The notes: a model not told the origin generated them from the sequence alone. DNA of 64,000 nt from Photorhabdus cinerea (GCF_011189575.1 NZ_PUJW01000003.1:198144-262143), one strand, 5' to 3'. Positions 45,940 through 55,432 are shown, counted from the stretch's first letter. A program made the numbers and translations.

Positions 45940-47022
45940 ATGTCTAACATTCAAGCTAAAGAACTTAGTAAACAAAAATCTATTCCCAGAATAAAATTAA
46001 TACCTGGGCTAATAGTGGCGGCAATACTTACCGCAATTTCAATCTATGCTGGAAATATTCCATGGTTTATTAATATGGGGCTGGGCGCACTGACACTGGC
46101 GATTCTGGCAGGAATTATTATCGGTAACACCGTTTATCCTTTACTTAAACCTTATTGTGATGAAGGTATTCATTTTTCCAAACATTATCTCCTACGAGCA
46201 GGCATTATTCTTTATGGGTTCCGTCTGACATTTCAGCAAATTGCTGACGTAGGTGCTACCGGTCTTTTAACTGACGCAATTATGTTGTCTTCAACTTTCT
46301 TTATTGCAATCTGGCTAGGAAAATCCCTCTTTGGATTAGACCAACAAACCTCAATATTAATTGGTGCCGGTAGCAGTATCTGCGGTGCAGCGGCTATTAT
46401 GGCAACAGAGCCTGTGGTAAATGCTCCTGCCAGTAAAGTTGCTGTTGCTGTATCAACAGTTGTTATCTTTGGTACCATCGCTATTTTCATTTATCCATGG
46501 TTTTATCAACTCAACGAACATTATCAGTGGTTCTCATTCACACAAGAAGCTTTCGGTATCTTTACTGGCTCCACCATTCATGAAGTTGCTCAGGTTGTTG
46601 CTGTTGGACATGCTATTAGCGATCAAACGGAGAATGCCGCCGTTATCAGTAAGATGATTAGAGTTATGATGTTGGCGCCATTTCTGTTGTTATTATCCAG
46701 TTATATCAGCAATGCCCCTACTAAAAATAGCAAAAACAGTCAAGAGAGAACCCAAATTACTATCCCTTGGTTTGCTGTAATTTTCATTGCAATAGCTGGT
46801 TTCAACTCTTTTAATTTGTTACCTACAGTAATAGTTAATTATCTGATCAATATCGATACAATTATGCTCGCTATGGCCATGGTTGCATTAGGTTTAACTA
46901 CTCATGTAAGTGCTATTCGTCAAGCTGGATTTAAGCCTATCTTGTTAGCTTTGATTTTGTTTGTATGGCTGGTGATCGGTGGATTTCTGATAAATCTAGG
47001 CGTCCAATATATACTTGGTTGA
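45940..47022 (+). CDS. yeiH: YeiH family membrane protein (UPF0324, putative sulfate exporter family)
   Basis: 360 residues (E. coli 349) with about ten membrane segments. Conserved family segments GAGSSICGAAAIMATEPV and GSTIHEVAQVVAVG are present. The substrate is not established; the family is annotated as sulfate or sulfite export. Divergent from yeiE and followed by nfo, as in E. coli. Confidence 0.92.
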   Translation: MSNIQAKELSKQKSIPRIKLIPGLIVAAILTAISIYAGNIPWFINMGLGALTLAILAGIIIGNTVYPLLKPYCDEGIHFSKHYLLRAGIILYGFRLTFQQIADVGATGLLTDAIMLSSTFFIAIWLGKSLFGLDQQTSILIGAGSSICGAAAIMATEPVVNAPASKVAVAVSTVVIFGTIAIFIYPWFYQLNEHYQWFSFTQEAFGIFTGSTIHEVAQVVAVGHAISDQTENAAVISKMIRVMMLAPFLLLLSSYISNAPTKNSKNSQERTQITIPWFAVIFIAIAGFNSFNLLPTVIVNYLINIDTIMLAMAMVALGLTTHVSAIRQAGFKPILLALILFVWLVIGGFLINLGVQYILG

Positions 47023-47132
47023 TCGAAACATTCGCACTGAAGAACCTCATCAGTATATAACCTTTCCATTCTTAAGGTTCATTGACCGTCCGAACAATGA
47101 CATAATGGGATAATAGTAGGTAAGGAGAAGAT

Positions 47133-47975
47133 ATGAAATTTGTTGGAGCACATGTCAGCGCTGCCGGTGGAGCCGATCAGGCCGTTATTCGAGCACACGA
47201 ATTACAAGCTACCGCCTTTGCTCTGTTCACAAAAAATCAGCGGCAATGGAATGCACCACCGTTGACCACTGATGTCATCGATAAATTTAAAGAAAATTGT
47301 GAACGCTATGGGTATGGCAGCCGGCAAATTCTTCCTCACGATAGTTATCTGATTAATCTGGGCCACCCAGAAACTGATGCATTGGAGAAATCCCGGCTAG
47401 CATTCATTGATGAAATGCAACGTTGTGAACAACTAGGTATTGATCTACTGAATTTTCATCCAGGCAGTCATCTTAATAAAATAGATGTGGATAAGTGTCT
47501 GGCGCGAATTGCAGAATCTATCAATCTCGCTCTCAATAAAACCCAAGGGGTTACTGCGGTTATCGAAAATACAGCAGGTCAAGGGACAAACCTGGGTTTC
47601 AAATTTGAACATCTGGCCGCAATTATTAACGGAGTTGAAGACAAAAGCAGAGTTGGTGTCTGTATTGATACTTGTCACGCCTTTGCCGCTGGCTACGATT
47701 TACGTACAGAGAATGCTTGTAAACAGACTTTTCAGGAATTTGAAAAAATTGTTGGCTTTCAGTATCTGTGCGGAATGCATTTAAATGATGCCAAAAGTGA
47801 ATTTGCCAGCCGTGTTGACCGACATCATAGCCTTGGAGAAGGTAATATTGGTAAAACACCTTTCAGTTACATTATGAAAGATGCCCGTTTTGATGAAATT
47901 CCTCTGATCCTTGAAACGATTAACCCAGATATTTGGCTGCAAGAAATTGCCTGGTTGAAATCACAACAAAATTAA
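47133..47975 (+). CDS. nfo: Endonuclease IV (AP endonuclease)
   Basis: 280 residues (E. coli 285). It cuts DNA 5' of abasic sites and has a trinuclear zinc centre in a TIM barrel. The zinc ligands are visible: FHPGSH, ENTAGQG, CIDTCHAFAAGYD, HLNDAKSEFASRVDRH and LETINPD. A good ribosome binding site (AAGGAG) precedes the ATG. It ends 19 bases from the convergent fruK. Confidence 0.96.
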   Translation: MKFVGAHVSAAGGADQAVIRAHELQATAFALFTKNQRQWNAPPLTTDVIDKFKENCERYGYGSRQILPHDSYLINLGHPETDALEKSRLAFIDEMQRCEQLGIDLLNFHPGSHLNKIDVDKCLARIAESINLALNKTQGVTAVIENTAGQGTNLGFKFEHLAAIINGVEDKSRVGVCIDTCHAFAAGYDLRTENACKQTFQEFEKIVGFQYLCGMHLNDAKSEFASRVDRHHSLGEGNIGKTPFSYIMKDARFDEIPLILETINPDIWLQEIAWLKSQQN

Positions 47976-47994
47976 CTATTCATTAAATTAAACA

Positions 47995-48933
47995 TCATTT
48001 AACTGGTGTCAGCTCAATTCTAGCCATCATTGCGGCTAATTCAGAGCGATTGCTGATCCCCACATTAGGCTGGCTGACTGCCAGCGCAGATACAGCCGTC
48101 GCCAATCGCAATGTGTGCTCACTGGATTCCCGCATCAGCAAACCATAAACCAGACCACCGACCATTGAATCACCAGCGCCAACAGTGCTGACAACTTTAC
48201 AATGCGGTGGTTTTGCCAGCCATGCTCCAGATGCATTAACCCACAATGCGCCCTGCTCCCCCAGGGATATCACCACATGAGCAATTCCCTGATCCCTGAG
48301 CTGATGTGCAGCAATGATGACATCGGACACGTCAGGCAACTGGCGACCAGCCCATATCTCAAGCTCATAAAGATTCGGTTTAACTAACCAAGGAGAGGCT
48401 TGTAACCCCGCCACCAATGCCTCACGGCTGCTGTCGAAAATAATGCAAGGACAAATCTGACATAAACGGGCCATCCAGTCTGTAAAAGATTCAGCAGAAA
48501 CTCCCGAAGGTAAGCTACCACTAACAACAACCATATCAAATTGTCCAAGCCATGAAAGTGAATCATTAAAAAATTTAAACCATTCTCCTTCACTGACACA
48601 AAAACCAGAGAAATTGAAATCCGTCACTTCACTGTTTCTTTCTGTCAATTTGACATTAATTCGTGTTCTACCCGGTACTAAATGGAAACGATTCGTCATA
48701 CCGTTTTCACTGAAAAATTGCTGAAATCCTTCCTGATTTTCCTTACCTAGAAAACCACTGACAGTAACGTCAATACCCAAATCACGCAAAACCTTAGCAA
48801 CATTATTGCCTTTACCCGCAGCATGTAATCCGACTGTTTGCACACGATTAATTGTCCCTTTGGCAATTTCCGGGCACAATCCAACCAAATCATAAGCAGG
48901 GTTTAAGGTAATAGTGGCAACTCTACGGCTCAT
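47995..48933 (-). CDS. fruK: 1-phosphofructokinase FruK, without fruB and fruA
   Basis: 312 residues, as in E. coli, and near-identical in type (SRRVATITLNPAYDLVG, GLHAAGKGNNVAKVL). PfkB signature 2 with the catalytic Asp is in STVGAGDSMVGGL. It phosphorylates fructose 1-phosphate. In E. coli the operon is fruB-fruK-fruA; here the DNA upstream holds only a leader and operator, and nfo follows directly. So PTS fructose entry proteins are missing at this locus. The start has AGGAG 10 bases before it. Confidence 0.96.
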   Translation of the reverse strand: MSRRVATITLNPAYDLVGLCPEIAKGTINRVQTVGLHAAGKGNNVAKVLRDLGIDVTVSGFLGKENQEGFQQFFSENGMTNRFHLVPGRTRINVKLTERNSEVTDFNFSGFCVSEGEWFKFFNDSLSWLGQFDMVVVSGSLPSGVSAESFTDWMARLCQICPCIIFDSSREALVAGLQASPWLVKPNLYELEIWAGRQLPDVSDVIIAAHQLRDQGIAHVVISLGEQGALWVNASGAWLAKPPHCKVVSTVGAGDSMVGGLVYGLLMRESSEHTLRLATAVSALAVSQPNVGISNRSELAAMMARIELTPVK

Positions 48934-49005
48934 TTTGCCCGGTGTCTCCTTTAGTAGATAATTATTATGACTATTGAATTTTCAGTTCTATTTATACCAC
49001 TAAAA

Positions 49006-49019
49006 TTGAATCGTTTCAG
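49006..49019 (-). promoter_or_regulatory. Cra (FruR) operator upstream of fruK
   Basis: CTGAAACGATTCAA on the minus strand matches the Cra consensus TGAAACG-TTCA. A second, weaker TGAA-AA-TTCA site lies at 48974-48985, and a TATAAAT box stands between them. It reproduces the two-operator layout of fruB promoters, although fruB itself is gone. Confidence 0.7.
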
Positions 49020-49141
49020 TTAAATTCCATATTTTCTTGCTCATTGTCTTAAGCTAATTTACAAGTCAGAATAATATCTAAACTCTTTTTTCTTAAAAAG
49101 AGATGTTAACTTATTGAAACTTAAATGAAGGAATATATTAA

Positions 49142-49561
49142 ATGTCCGTAATTGTGGGTGTTGGCGTTGTTATTGTAAATGAGTATGGCCAAGTATTACT
49201 TGGAAAACGCAACAGTAAACATGCTCCATACTGGTCAATCTTTGGTGGTCATGTTGATGCCGGAGAAACTTTTGAACAATGCGCAATCCGTGAAATTAAA
49301 GAAGAAACGGGTCTGACAATACAATCACCAAAAGTCTACGGCATTTGTAATAATCTTCAGACTTATCAACGGGAAGGGAAACATACTATTTCAGTGTGTT
49401 TGCTCGCGAAACACCCAGGTGGCGAACCAAAATTAATGGAACCAGAAAAATGCGAACAACTTATGTGGTGCGATCCTGATAATCTTCCTGAACCTCATTT
49501 TGAAGCCAGCTGGAATGCAATAAAAATGTGGCAAGAGAATAAATTTTACCTTATTGAATGA
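49142..49561 (+). CDS. Nudix hydrolase
   Basis: 139 residues. The Nudix box is complete at about residues 37-59: GGHVDAGETFEQCAIREIKE followed by ETGL, with the three metal glutamates. Overall it looks like NUDT15/MutT-type enzymes that clean or hydrolyse nucleoside di- and triphosphates. It is divergent from fruK. Substrate cannot be told from sequence. Confidence 0.9.
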   Translation: MSVIVGVGVVIVNEYGQVLLGKRNSKHAPYWSIFGGHVDAGETFEQCAIREIKEETGLTIQSPKVYGICNNLQTYQREGKHTISVCLLAKHPGGEPKLMEPEKCEQLMWCDPDNLPEPHFEASWNAIKMWQENKFYLIE

Positions 49562-49678
49562 ACTAACCTATATTATTAGTTTAATTTCAAATAATACTTT
49601 ATGACGTCTATTTACACTCTATACTCAAAAATGTATCTTTAAGCTAGTACAAAGACACTATACCCAGCAGGAGTTAAT

Positions 49679-50938
49679 ATGTCCATTGAGACAGCTCAGA
49701 GTTTAAAGCGCCCTTCTATACTCGGTGGTACCATGATAATTGCCGGAACCACGGTTGGGGCAGGGATGTTCTCCATTCCCGTGGTGACTTCCGGTGTTTG
49801 GTTTACTGGCTCAATTATTCTACTGGTTTACACATGGACGTGTATGTATTTTTCCAGCTTAATGATTCTGGAAGCCAACCTGAACTATCCATCAGGAGCG
49901 AGTTTTCATACTATTGCTAAAGATTTACTCGGCAAAAAATGGAATACAATAAACGGTATCTCTATTACATTTGTTCTCTATACACTGACCTACGCCTACA
50001 TTTCAGCAGGCAGCTCAATCATTGCCCACAATTTTAAAAATATTGTTCCAATATCACAGGCAAATGCTGGCTTGATTTTTGCCTTTATCGTCGCGTTTAT
50101 TGTCTGGTTATCAACTAAAGCTGTCGATCGTCTGAGCACAATTTTAATCGGTGGTATGGTTATTACCTTTTTTATGTCTATTGGTGGTATGTTTACAGAA
50201 GTTAAATCTGTAATCCTATTCAATCAAGGCGATGCCATACCAAACGATATGACAGAAAAATATATGCCTTACGCTTTAGCTGCTCTGCCCTACTTACTTA
50301 TTTCATTCGGATATCACGGTAACATCCCAAGTTTAGTAAAATATTATAATAAAGATATCAAAGCCGTTATTCGCAGTCTGTTATTTGGTGCGTTAATTGC
50401 ATTAGTTATTTATATCCTGTGGCAATATGTCATTCAAGGAAATATTCCCCGCGAAGCATTCAAACAGGTTATTGCTGATGGTGGGAATATCGGCGATTTA
50501 CTAAAACAAATGGATAATACAATAAATAGCACAACAGTCACCCAGTTTCTTACTGCATTTTCTTATATGGCCTTGGCCAGCTCATTTCTTGGTGTCTCTT
50601 TAGGGCTATTTGATTACATGGCCGATCTCTTCAGCTTCAAAGATAACAACACTGGCCGGTTAAAATCTGCATTAGTCACATTTATTCCACCTACAGCCTT
50701 AGCTTTGCCATTCCCGAATGGTTTTCTGTATGCTATTGGTTTTGCCGGACTGGCCGCAACCATCTGGGCAGTTATTGTTCCGGCCCTTATGGCACGAGCC
50801 AGTCGCCAACGTTTCCCTGTAGCCAGTTACCGAGCACCAGGAGGGAACTTTCTGATTGGGTTCGTCATTTTGTTTGGTTTGATAAATGCTATAGCTCATA
50901 TTTTGGCCTCTCTTGATTTATTACCTGTGTATCGTTGA
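49679..50938 (+). CDS. mtr: Aromatic amino acid permease (Mtr-type, HAAAP family)
   Basis: 419 residues with 11 predicted membrane segments. Closest in type to E. coli Mtr (tryptophan) over its length: GGTMIIAGTTVGAGMFS-, LMILEANLNYPSGASF, GISITFVLYTLTYAYISA, FGYHGNIPSLVKYY. It could also be a TnaB-like paralogue. A good ribosome binding site (CAGGAG) precedes the ATG, and a strong terminator follows. Confidence 0.82.
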   Translation: MSIETAQSLKRPSILGGTMIIAGTTVGAGMFSIPVVTSGVWFTGSIILLVYTWTCMYFSSLMILEANLNYPSGASFHTIAKDLLGKKWNTINGISITFVLYTLTYAYISAGSSIIAHNFKNIVPISQANAGLIFAFIVAFIVWLSTKAVDRLSTILIGGMVITFFMSIGGMFTEVKSVILFNQGDAIPNDMTEKYMPYALAALPYLLISFGYHGNIPSLVKYYNKDIKAVIRSLLFGALIALVIYILWQYVIQGNIPREAFKQVIADGGNIGDLLKQMDNTINSTTVTQFLTAFSYMALASSFLGVSLGLFDYMADLFSFKDNNTGRLKSALVTFIPPTALALPFPNGFLYAIGFAGLAATIWAVIVPALMARASRQRFPVASYRAPGGNFLIGFVILFGLINAIAHILASLDLLPVYR

Positions 50939-50959
50939 TATATAAATCATTCTTACTAC

Positions 50960-50993
50960 AAACCCCAATGTAAAAAAACACTGGGGTTTTTTA
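50960..50993 (+). terminator. Terminator after mtr
   Basis: AAACCCC (50960-50966) pairs with GGGGTTT (50983-50989), with a TGT/ACA inner pairing and a run of six T. It is 21 bases after the stop. Confidence 0.88.
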
Positions 50994-51071
50994 ATCCCCC
51001 ACTTGCCTAATGCCTTGACTGCGAGTAATTTTGTCGCGATTATTCTCTCGCAGTTTTATGGAAGGTTACAT

Positions 51072-51644
51072 ATGGCTAAAGCCAACGAAATTAAACGCGG
51101 TAGTGCCGTCAGTTATAATAGTAAATTACTGCTGGTCAAAGATATTGATATTCAAGCACCAAGCGCCCGGGGGGCCAGTACATTATATAAAATGCGATTT
51201 ACGGATATCCGTACCGGTCAAAAAGTGGAAGAACGTTTCAAGGGCGATGATATCCTTGATACGATCAGCCTAACTCGTCGTAGCGTTAGCTTTTCCTATA
51301 TTGACGGCGATGAATATGTTTTCATGGATGATGAAGATTTCACACCTTACCACTTTAAAAAGGAACAAATCGAAGAAGAGTTGTTATTTATTCCTGAAGG
51401 TGGTCTGCCCGGTATGCAAGTTCTGACAATAGAAGGACAAGTTATTGCCCTTGAACTGCCCCAGACTGTCGATATGATTATTGAAGAAACGGCTCCTGGA
51501 ATCAAAGGAGCTTCAGCAAGTGCACGGACAAAACCGGCTAAAATGAGTACCGGGCTCACCGTACAAGTACCTGAATATATCAATAGTGGGGAAAAAATAC
51601 GTATTCATATTGCAGAACGTCGCTATATGGGACGTTGCGATTAA
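51072..51644 (+). CDS. yeiP: Elongation factor P-like protein YeiP
   Basis: 190 residues, as in E. coli. EF-P paralogue with a KOW-like N-terminal domain and two OB domains. The tip loop that carries the modified lysine in EF-P is here PSARGAS. Ends with the family signature EKIRIHIAERRYMGR. The ATG at 51072 has GGAAGG upstream; the longer frame from 51003 lacks a site. The E. coli protein YeiP helps ribosomes at particular motifs. Confidence 0.95.
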   Translation: MAKANEIKRGSAVSYNSKLLLVKDIDIQAPSARGASTLYKMRFTDIRTGQKVEERFKGDDILDTISLTRRSVSFSYIDGDEYVFMDDEDFTPYHFKKEQIEEELLFIPEGGLPGMQVLTIEGQVIALELPQTVDMIIEETAPGIKGASASARTKPAKMSTGLTVQVPEYINSGEKIRIHIAERRYMGRCD

Positions 51645-51661
51645 CAACATTAGCTAATTCT

Positions 51662-51697
51662 GAGTTACCCTATATAAAACAGGGTAACTCAATTTTG
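51662..51697 (+). terminator. Terminator after yeiP
   Basis: A perfect 10-bp stem (GAGTTACCCT, 51662-51671, with 51681-51690) and a 9-base loop, followed by AATTTTGCC. Confidence 0.75.
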
Positions 51698-51873
51698 CCT
51701 TTTTCATCAATTAAATCAGTTTCCTGCTTTCTCTAAGCATTTGAGCATAATTTCAATTCTCAAATAATATACAATATAAATCTGTCACTAATTCATTTGC
51801 GCAATAACAGATAAAATCCCCACTCTTCTTCAATTAAATATTGAAGAAATAACATTTAAAATTTTTCATAACA

Positions 51874-52191
51874 TCAATTATAGAAAATTGTAACAACTCC
51901 AACTTTTTCTTTTCCTTTTACCCACTTAATTTCGGTTATACCAATTTGGTGGGGTAAATAAAAATAAACATCACGTTGGAGATCAAGTTTTCGTCGCTGA
52001 GTAATTTTATGCCCCTTCCGCCAACAAGTGGTATCAGCCCAGTTATCATGCCAATCAAAACGACACGGTGATTCAACAATTGCACCTGAGAAACGAATAA
52101 CCCCTGAGCTTGATATTACATCTGACCCGCTACTGACAAGGCTAGGAATCATCAGAAAAAAACAACCAATCATAACTCGGAACATAGGCAT
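51874..52191 (-). CDS. Small secreted protein with pilin-like N-terminus
   Basis: 105 residues. Signal peptide (VMIGCFFLMIPSLVSS) ending about residue 21, then GVIRFSGAIVESPC, which resembles the first strand of type 1 pilins up to their first cysteine. A second cysteine is at TTCW. It is much shorter than a pilin (~150-180) and has no fimbrial neighbours. A GAGGG site lies just before the ATG. It may be a fimbria-related remnant or a distinct periplasmic protein. Confidence 0.6.
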   Translation of the reverse strand: MPMFRVMIGCFFLMIPSLVSSGSDVISSSGVIRFSGAIVESPCRFDWHDNWADTTCWRKGHKITQRRKLDLQRDVYFYLPHQIGITEIKWVKGKEKVGVVTIFYN

Positions 52192-52644
52192 AAAACCCTC
52201 GCCATTAAGACAGCATTATTTGCTTCAATTCCCAAAAGCAAAATCAATCTGGAAATCGGAAAAATTTATGAGGCCATGTCATTGGTAACGGCTATTTTCG
52301 GTGTTTATTTATGATTTTTAGCTTTTAACGCTGATTAAAATATTTATATCTTCCGATATGTGAATTCTCAGGACTAATTTTCAATAAATTAAAAATATAT
52401 AATTTAAAATATCATCCAATACGACTCGATAAGAACCTATAGAATTGGACTGGAAAACTTATCAGAACAAGTAAGTGAAAATGGTAACCGGAAAGGAAAA
52501 AGCACAAAAATAGATAAAAAAATCATCAGACTAACTTATGATAAGAACTAGATTCATGACATTATTACCCAATATTTGCTATATTAGCCCACATATTGTG
52601 AGCTTAGTTACCACTGAATTTTACTTTTAACAAATAGGTATCCC
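52192..52644. other. Intergenic upstream of lpxT, no gene seen
   Basis: About 450 AT-rich bases without a supportable ORF, RNA or clear repeat. Promoters for both the small secreted protein and lpxT should be here. Confidence 0.45.
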
Positions 52645-53349
52645 ATGACACGCAGTCACCCGTTTGCCATATTTACACTGAACCTGTTGGGGATCGCTTT
52701 ATTTCTCTCCTGGTATTTGCCAGAACACCATGGTTTTTGGTTCAACATTGATTCCGCAATCTTTTACTTCTTTAACGAAAAATTAATGCCTGGTTCAAAA
52801 TTCACAGAATTTGTAGCATTTGTGAATATCAGAGCTTTTGATGTAATCTCGCTTTTCTGTATGGGATTACTTTATTACAGTGCATTCCGTAAGCAGAATT
52901 ACCACGGAAAGCGCAGGTTATTCATGATTGGCTTAGTTATGCTAATAAGCGCAGTTACGCTTAATCAAATCGGTCATCAACTCCCTGTCATTCGCCCAAG
53001 CCCAACAATAACATTTGATCATATCAATCGTATTAGTGAAATGACCAAGCTAGTGACAAAAGATGCATCTGGCAATAGTTTTCCAGGCGATCATGGATTA
53101 ATGCTACTGATCTTTAGCTGTTTTATTCTGCGCTATATCTCAGGTAAAGCGTTCACTATTGCATTACTTATCGTAGTCATATTTGCGCTACCCCGTATTA
53201 TGGCGGGAGCTCATTGGTTTACTGATATTGCAGTCGGTTCTTTATCTCTGGTTCTGATTGGAGCAAGTTGGTTATTACTAACACCATTGAGTGACATAAT
53301 GGTTGACTGGCTGGATAAACATCTACCACAAATTGGTCGCCCGGTTTAA
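52645..53349 (+). CDS. lpxT: Lipid A 1-diphosphate synthase LpxT
   Basis: 234 residues (E. coli 237), PAP2 superfamily with six membrane segments. It moves a phosphate from undecaprenyl diphosphate to the 1-position of lipid A in the periplasm. PAP2 motifs: RPSPTITFDH (near 117), NSFPGDHGLM (near 145) and RIMAGAHWFTDIAVG (near 185). It follows yeiP in this region, as in E. coli apart from the small gene between. Confidence 0.92.
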   Translation: MTRSHPFAIFTLNLLGIALFLSWYLPEHHGFWFNIDSAIFYFFNEKLMPGSKFTEFVAFVNIRAFDVISLFCMGLLYYSAFRKQNYHGKRRLFMIGLVMLISAVTLNQIGHQLPVIRPSPTITFDHINRISEMTKLVTKDASGNSFPGDHGLMLLIFSCFILRYISGKAFTIALLIVVIFALPRIMAGAHWFTDIAVGSLSLVLIGASWLLLTPLSDIMVDWLDKHLPQIGRPV

Positions 53350-53384
53350 AACCTTTCTCATTAAGCTCCTTTTTACTGAATAAT

Positions 53385-53411
53385 ATTGGGAAGGTATTCG
53401 ACCTTCCCAAT
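53385..53411 (+). terminator. Hairpin after lpxT
   Basis: A perfect 11-bp stem (ATTGGGAAGGT, 53385-53395, with 53401-53411) and a 5-base loop. No U-tract, so termination strength is uncertain. The rest of 53412-53708 is the leader of mepS with no gene. Confidence 0.55.
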
Positions 53412-53708
53412 TGCTCACAAGATCCACATAAATAACATAAAATAACAACATTCCTATTCTCTCGTACTCAGTAATCTAATTTTTTGTAAATTATGCTACT
53501 AAATACTCGCCTTTTCCTGATTGTTTCTGTAACCTCAGTTTGAATGACATTTATTGTGAATATCGTTATAAAACGTGGCATCCAGCGCGTTTTTACACTA
53601 AGCGCGTTGTTTACTTATTGTTTTTTCTAACACCAGGCTTCGAAGCGTTTGATATTTTTCAATAATAGCGACCAATTAAGGTAAGGATAGCAAGGGAAAA
53701 CAAGAATA

Positions 53709-54299
53709 ATGGTCAAGTCTCAACCGGCACTGAGATACATTACGCGGCTGATACCCGCGCTGTTCGTGGTAATGACTTTATCCGCGTGCAGCTCACCAGA
53801 TTCTTCAAAGTTTCGTAATGCACAAACTGACACGCATGCAGTAAATGGTAAGAATGGTTTCTTACTGCAAGCGTCTCAGGATGAATTCGAAGCACTGGTT
53901 CGCAATCTGGATATAAAATCTAAAATTCTTAGTCAATACAATGGCTGGAAAGGTGTTGCCTATCGACTTGGTGGCAATACTAAACGCGGTATAGATTGCT
54001 CTGCCTTTGTTCAACGTACTTTCCGTGACCAGTTTGGTATGGAGTTGCCACGTTCAACTTCTGAACAGCAAAACATTGGTAAAAAAATCGACCGCTCAAA
54101 ATTACGTCCTGGTGATTTGGTCCTGTTTAAGACTGGCGCGCGTACAAGGCATATTGGCATCTATGTTGGCAATGACCAATTTGTTCATGCCTCTACCAGT
54201 AATGGTGTAATTGTTTCCAGATTAAACAGCGCATACTGGAGTAAACGTTATTATGATGGTCGCCGGGTCATCAGTAGTAGCACAATGCCTAACGGTTAA
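53709..54299 (+). CDS. mepS: Murein DD-endopeptidase MepS (Spr)
   Basis: 196 residues (E. coli 188). Outer-membrane lipoprotein that cuts D-Ala-mDAP cross-links so the wall can grow. Lipobox near residue 26 (VMTLSAC), then an NlpC/P60 domain: catalytic Cys in GIDCSAFVQ, His in RHIGIYVG and the third polar residue in FVHASTSNG. A long leader precedes it, as in E. coli. Confidence 0.95.
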   Translation: MVKSQPALRYITRLIPALFVVMTLSACSSPDSSKFRNAQTDTHAVNGKNGFLLQASQDEFEALVRNLDIKSKILSQYNGWKGVAYRLGGNTKRGIDCSAFVQRTFRDQFGMELPRSTSEQQNIGKKIDRSKLRPGDLVLFKTGARTRHIGIYVGNDQFVHASTSNGVIVSRLNSAYWSKRYYDGRRVISSSTMPNG

Positions 54300-54335
54300 A
54301 AACAATTTTTCCCTTGCCATACAAAAAGCACAAAA

Positions 54336-54372
54336 GCGCTTCCACTAAAGGAAGCGCCTCTCTTCTTTTTAC
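54336..54372 (+). terminator. Terminator after mepS
   Basis: A perfect 8-bp GC-rich stem (GCGCTTCC with GGAAGCGC, 54336-54357) and a 6-base loop, then CTCTCTTCTTTTT. Confidence 0.88.
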
Positions 54373-54374
54373 AG

Positions 54375-54719
54375 TCAGAATGGATAAAGCGCCGTCATTT
54401 TTTCGGCAATTGCCGCACCAAGAGTCTTCAAACGGCACATAACTGCACTTTCATCTTCACTATCAACAAACAAGCATGCCTGACCTTCCCATTCAATCAC
54501 AGTGCTTTCAATTTGCATATCAGCAAGTGATTGCTGTAATTTTTGCATAACATTCCACGCAGCCTCATCTTCATGGCTGAGTAGTTTCAACCCCATCAGG
54601 CTACTTTTTACATTCACTTCATCAACCGGGAGTGGTTCAACTTTGATACCCACAAAGCCGGGTGACCATCTGTAACTTTGCGGTAGTCGATGTACCACCG
54701 AAAGCTGAATATTATTCAC
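54375..54719 (-). CDS. yejG: YejG family protein
   Basis: 114 residues, the same as E. coli YejG (IQLSVVHRLPQSYRWSPGFVG at the start, AAWNVMQKLQQSLAD, CLFVDSEDE). Function is poorly known; it has been tied to aminoglycoside tolerance in E. coli. It is convergent with mepS. rtn and yejABEF, which stand between mepS and yejG in E. coli, are absent. Confidence 0.9.
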   Translation of the reverse strand: MNNIQLSVVHRLPQSYRWSPGFVGIKVEPLPVDEVNVKSSLMGLKLLSHEDEAAWNVMQKLQQSLADMQIESTVIEWEGQACLFVDSEDESAVMCRLKTLGAAIAEKMTALYPF

Positions 54720-55097
54720 GAATCATTCCTACCTGAAAGAACATAATTAAAGTTAAAGTTAGCGACTATCTTCAGGTGTTCTACTCGCCAAAACCGAATA
54801 ACCCCTCCCGAAAGGTAAACAAAAGGTTAAATTTGTGTTTATATTATTACATTAAATTCAAACTTCACCTTAGAAAAAGTGCGATCAATCTCGCATTTTG
54901 CATATATTTATACTTTTTTTGAAGAAAACTCAACTTATTTTTATGCAAAAAAATAACTTCATGTTTAATGATTATTTACATATTTTATTTTTTCAACTCA
55001 ACGCCTTAACATAAAAATCGAACAAGCACGATAAAAATAAATAGATAACAATGTGTTCTATAAGGGAAAACTAATCATAACCTAATAATAACATGCT
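54720..55097. other. Intergenic upstream of yejG, no gene seen
   Basis: About 380 very AT-rich bases. No ORF, repeat or clear RNA. The yejG promoter should be near its left end. Confidence 0.45.
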
Positions 55098-55432
55098 TCA
55101 ATATTTTTCATTTAACAAAAATACAACATCAAAATCATAATTTTCATCAATGTATTGACAATTACTCATTATCACAAACTGATAGTTCGGAATTTCCTTA
55201 CATTGAGAGATTAAACCTTCAGCCCAACCAACAAAAACAAGATATAAGAAGCGATAGAATTGAGACAATACACCTTTACCGCTCTGGAAATAAACAGGTT
55301 TAATCATAAGAAAGCCAGTCACTCAATTCCAAAATATCCCCAGATATTAAGGAACCAACCCAATAATTCTCTTAATAACATTATCTTTTTTAATGATAAT
55401 TTTAGTGATGCAAAAAATGCTTTTAATATCAC
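55098..55432 (-). pseudogene. Possible decayed small gene
   Basis: On the minus strand a GTG frame from 55432 reads VILKAFFASLKLSLKK and MLLRELLGWFLNIWGYFGIE before TGA at 55319. A second frame then reads GFLMIKPVYFQSGKGVLSQF through VGWAEGLISQCKEIPNYQF to 55098. Both look protein-like, which suggests one gene with a frameshift, or two overlapping tiny ORFs. No family recognised. The plus-strand ORF over the same bases looks like chance. Confidence 0.28.

Noticed and set aside
49562..49678. TyrR box before mtr
   Set aside because: Only a half-site-like TGTAAA is visible; the TGTAAA-N6-TTTACA consensus is not met.
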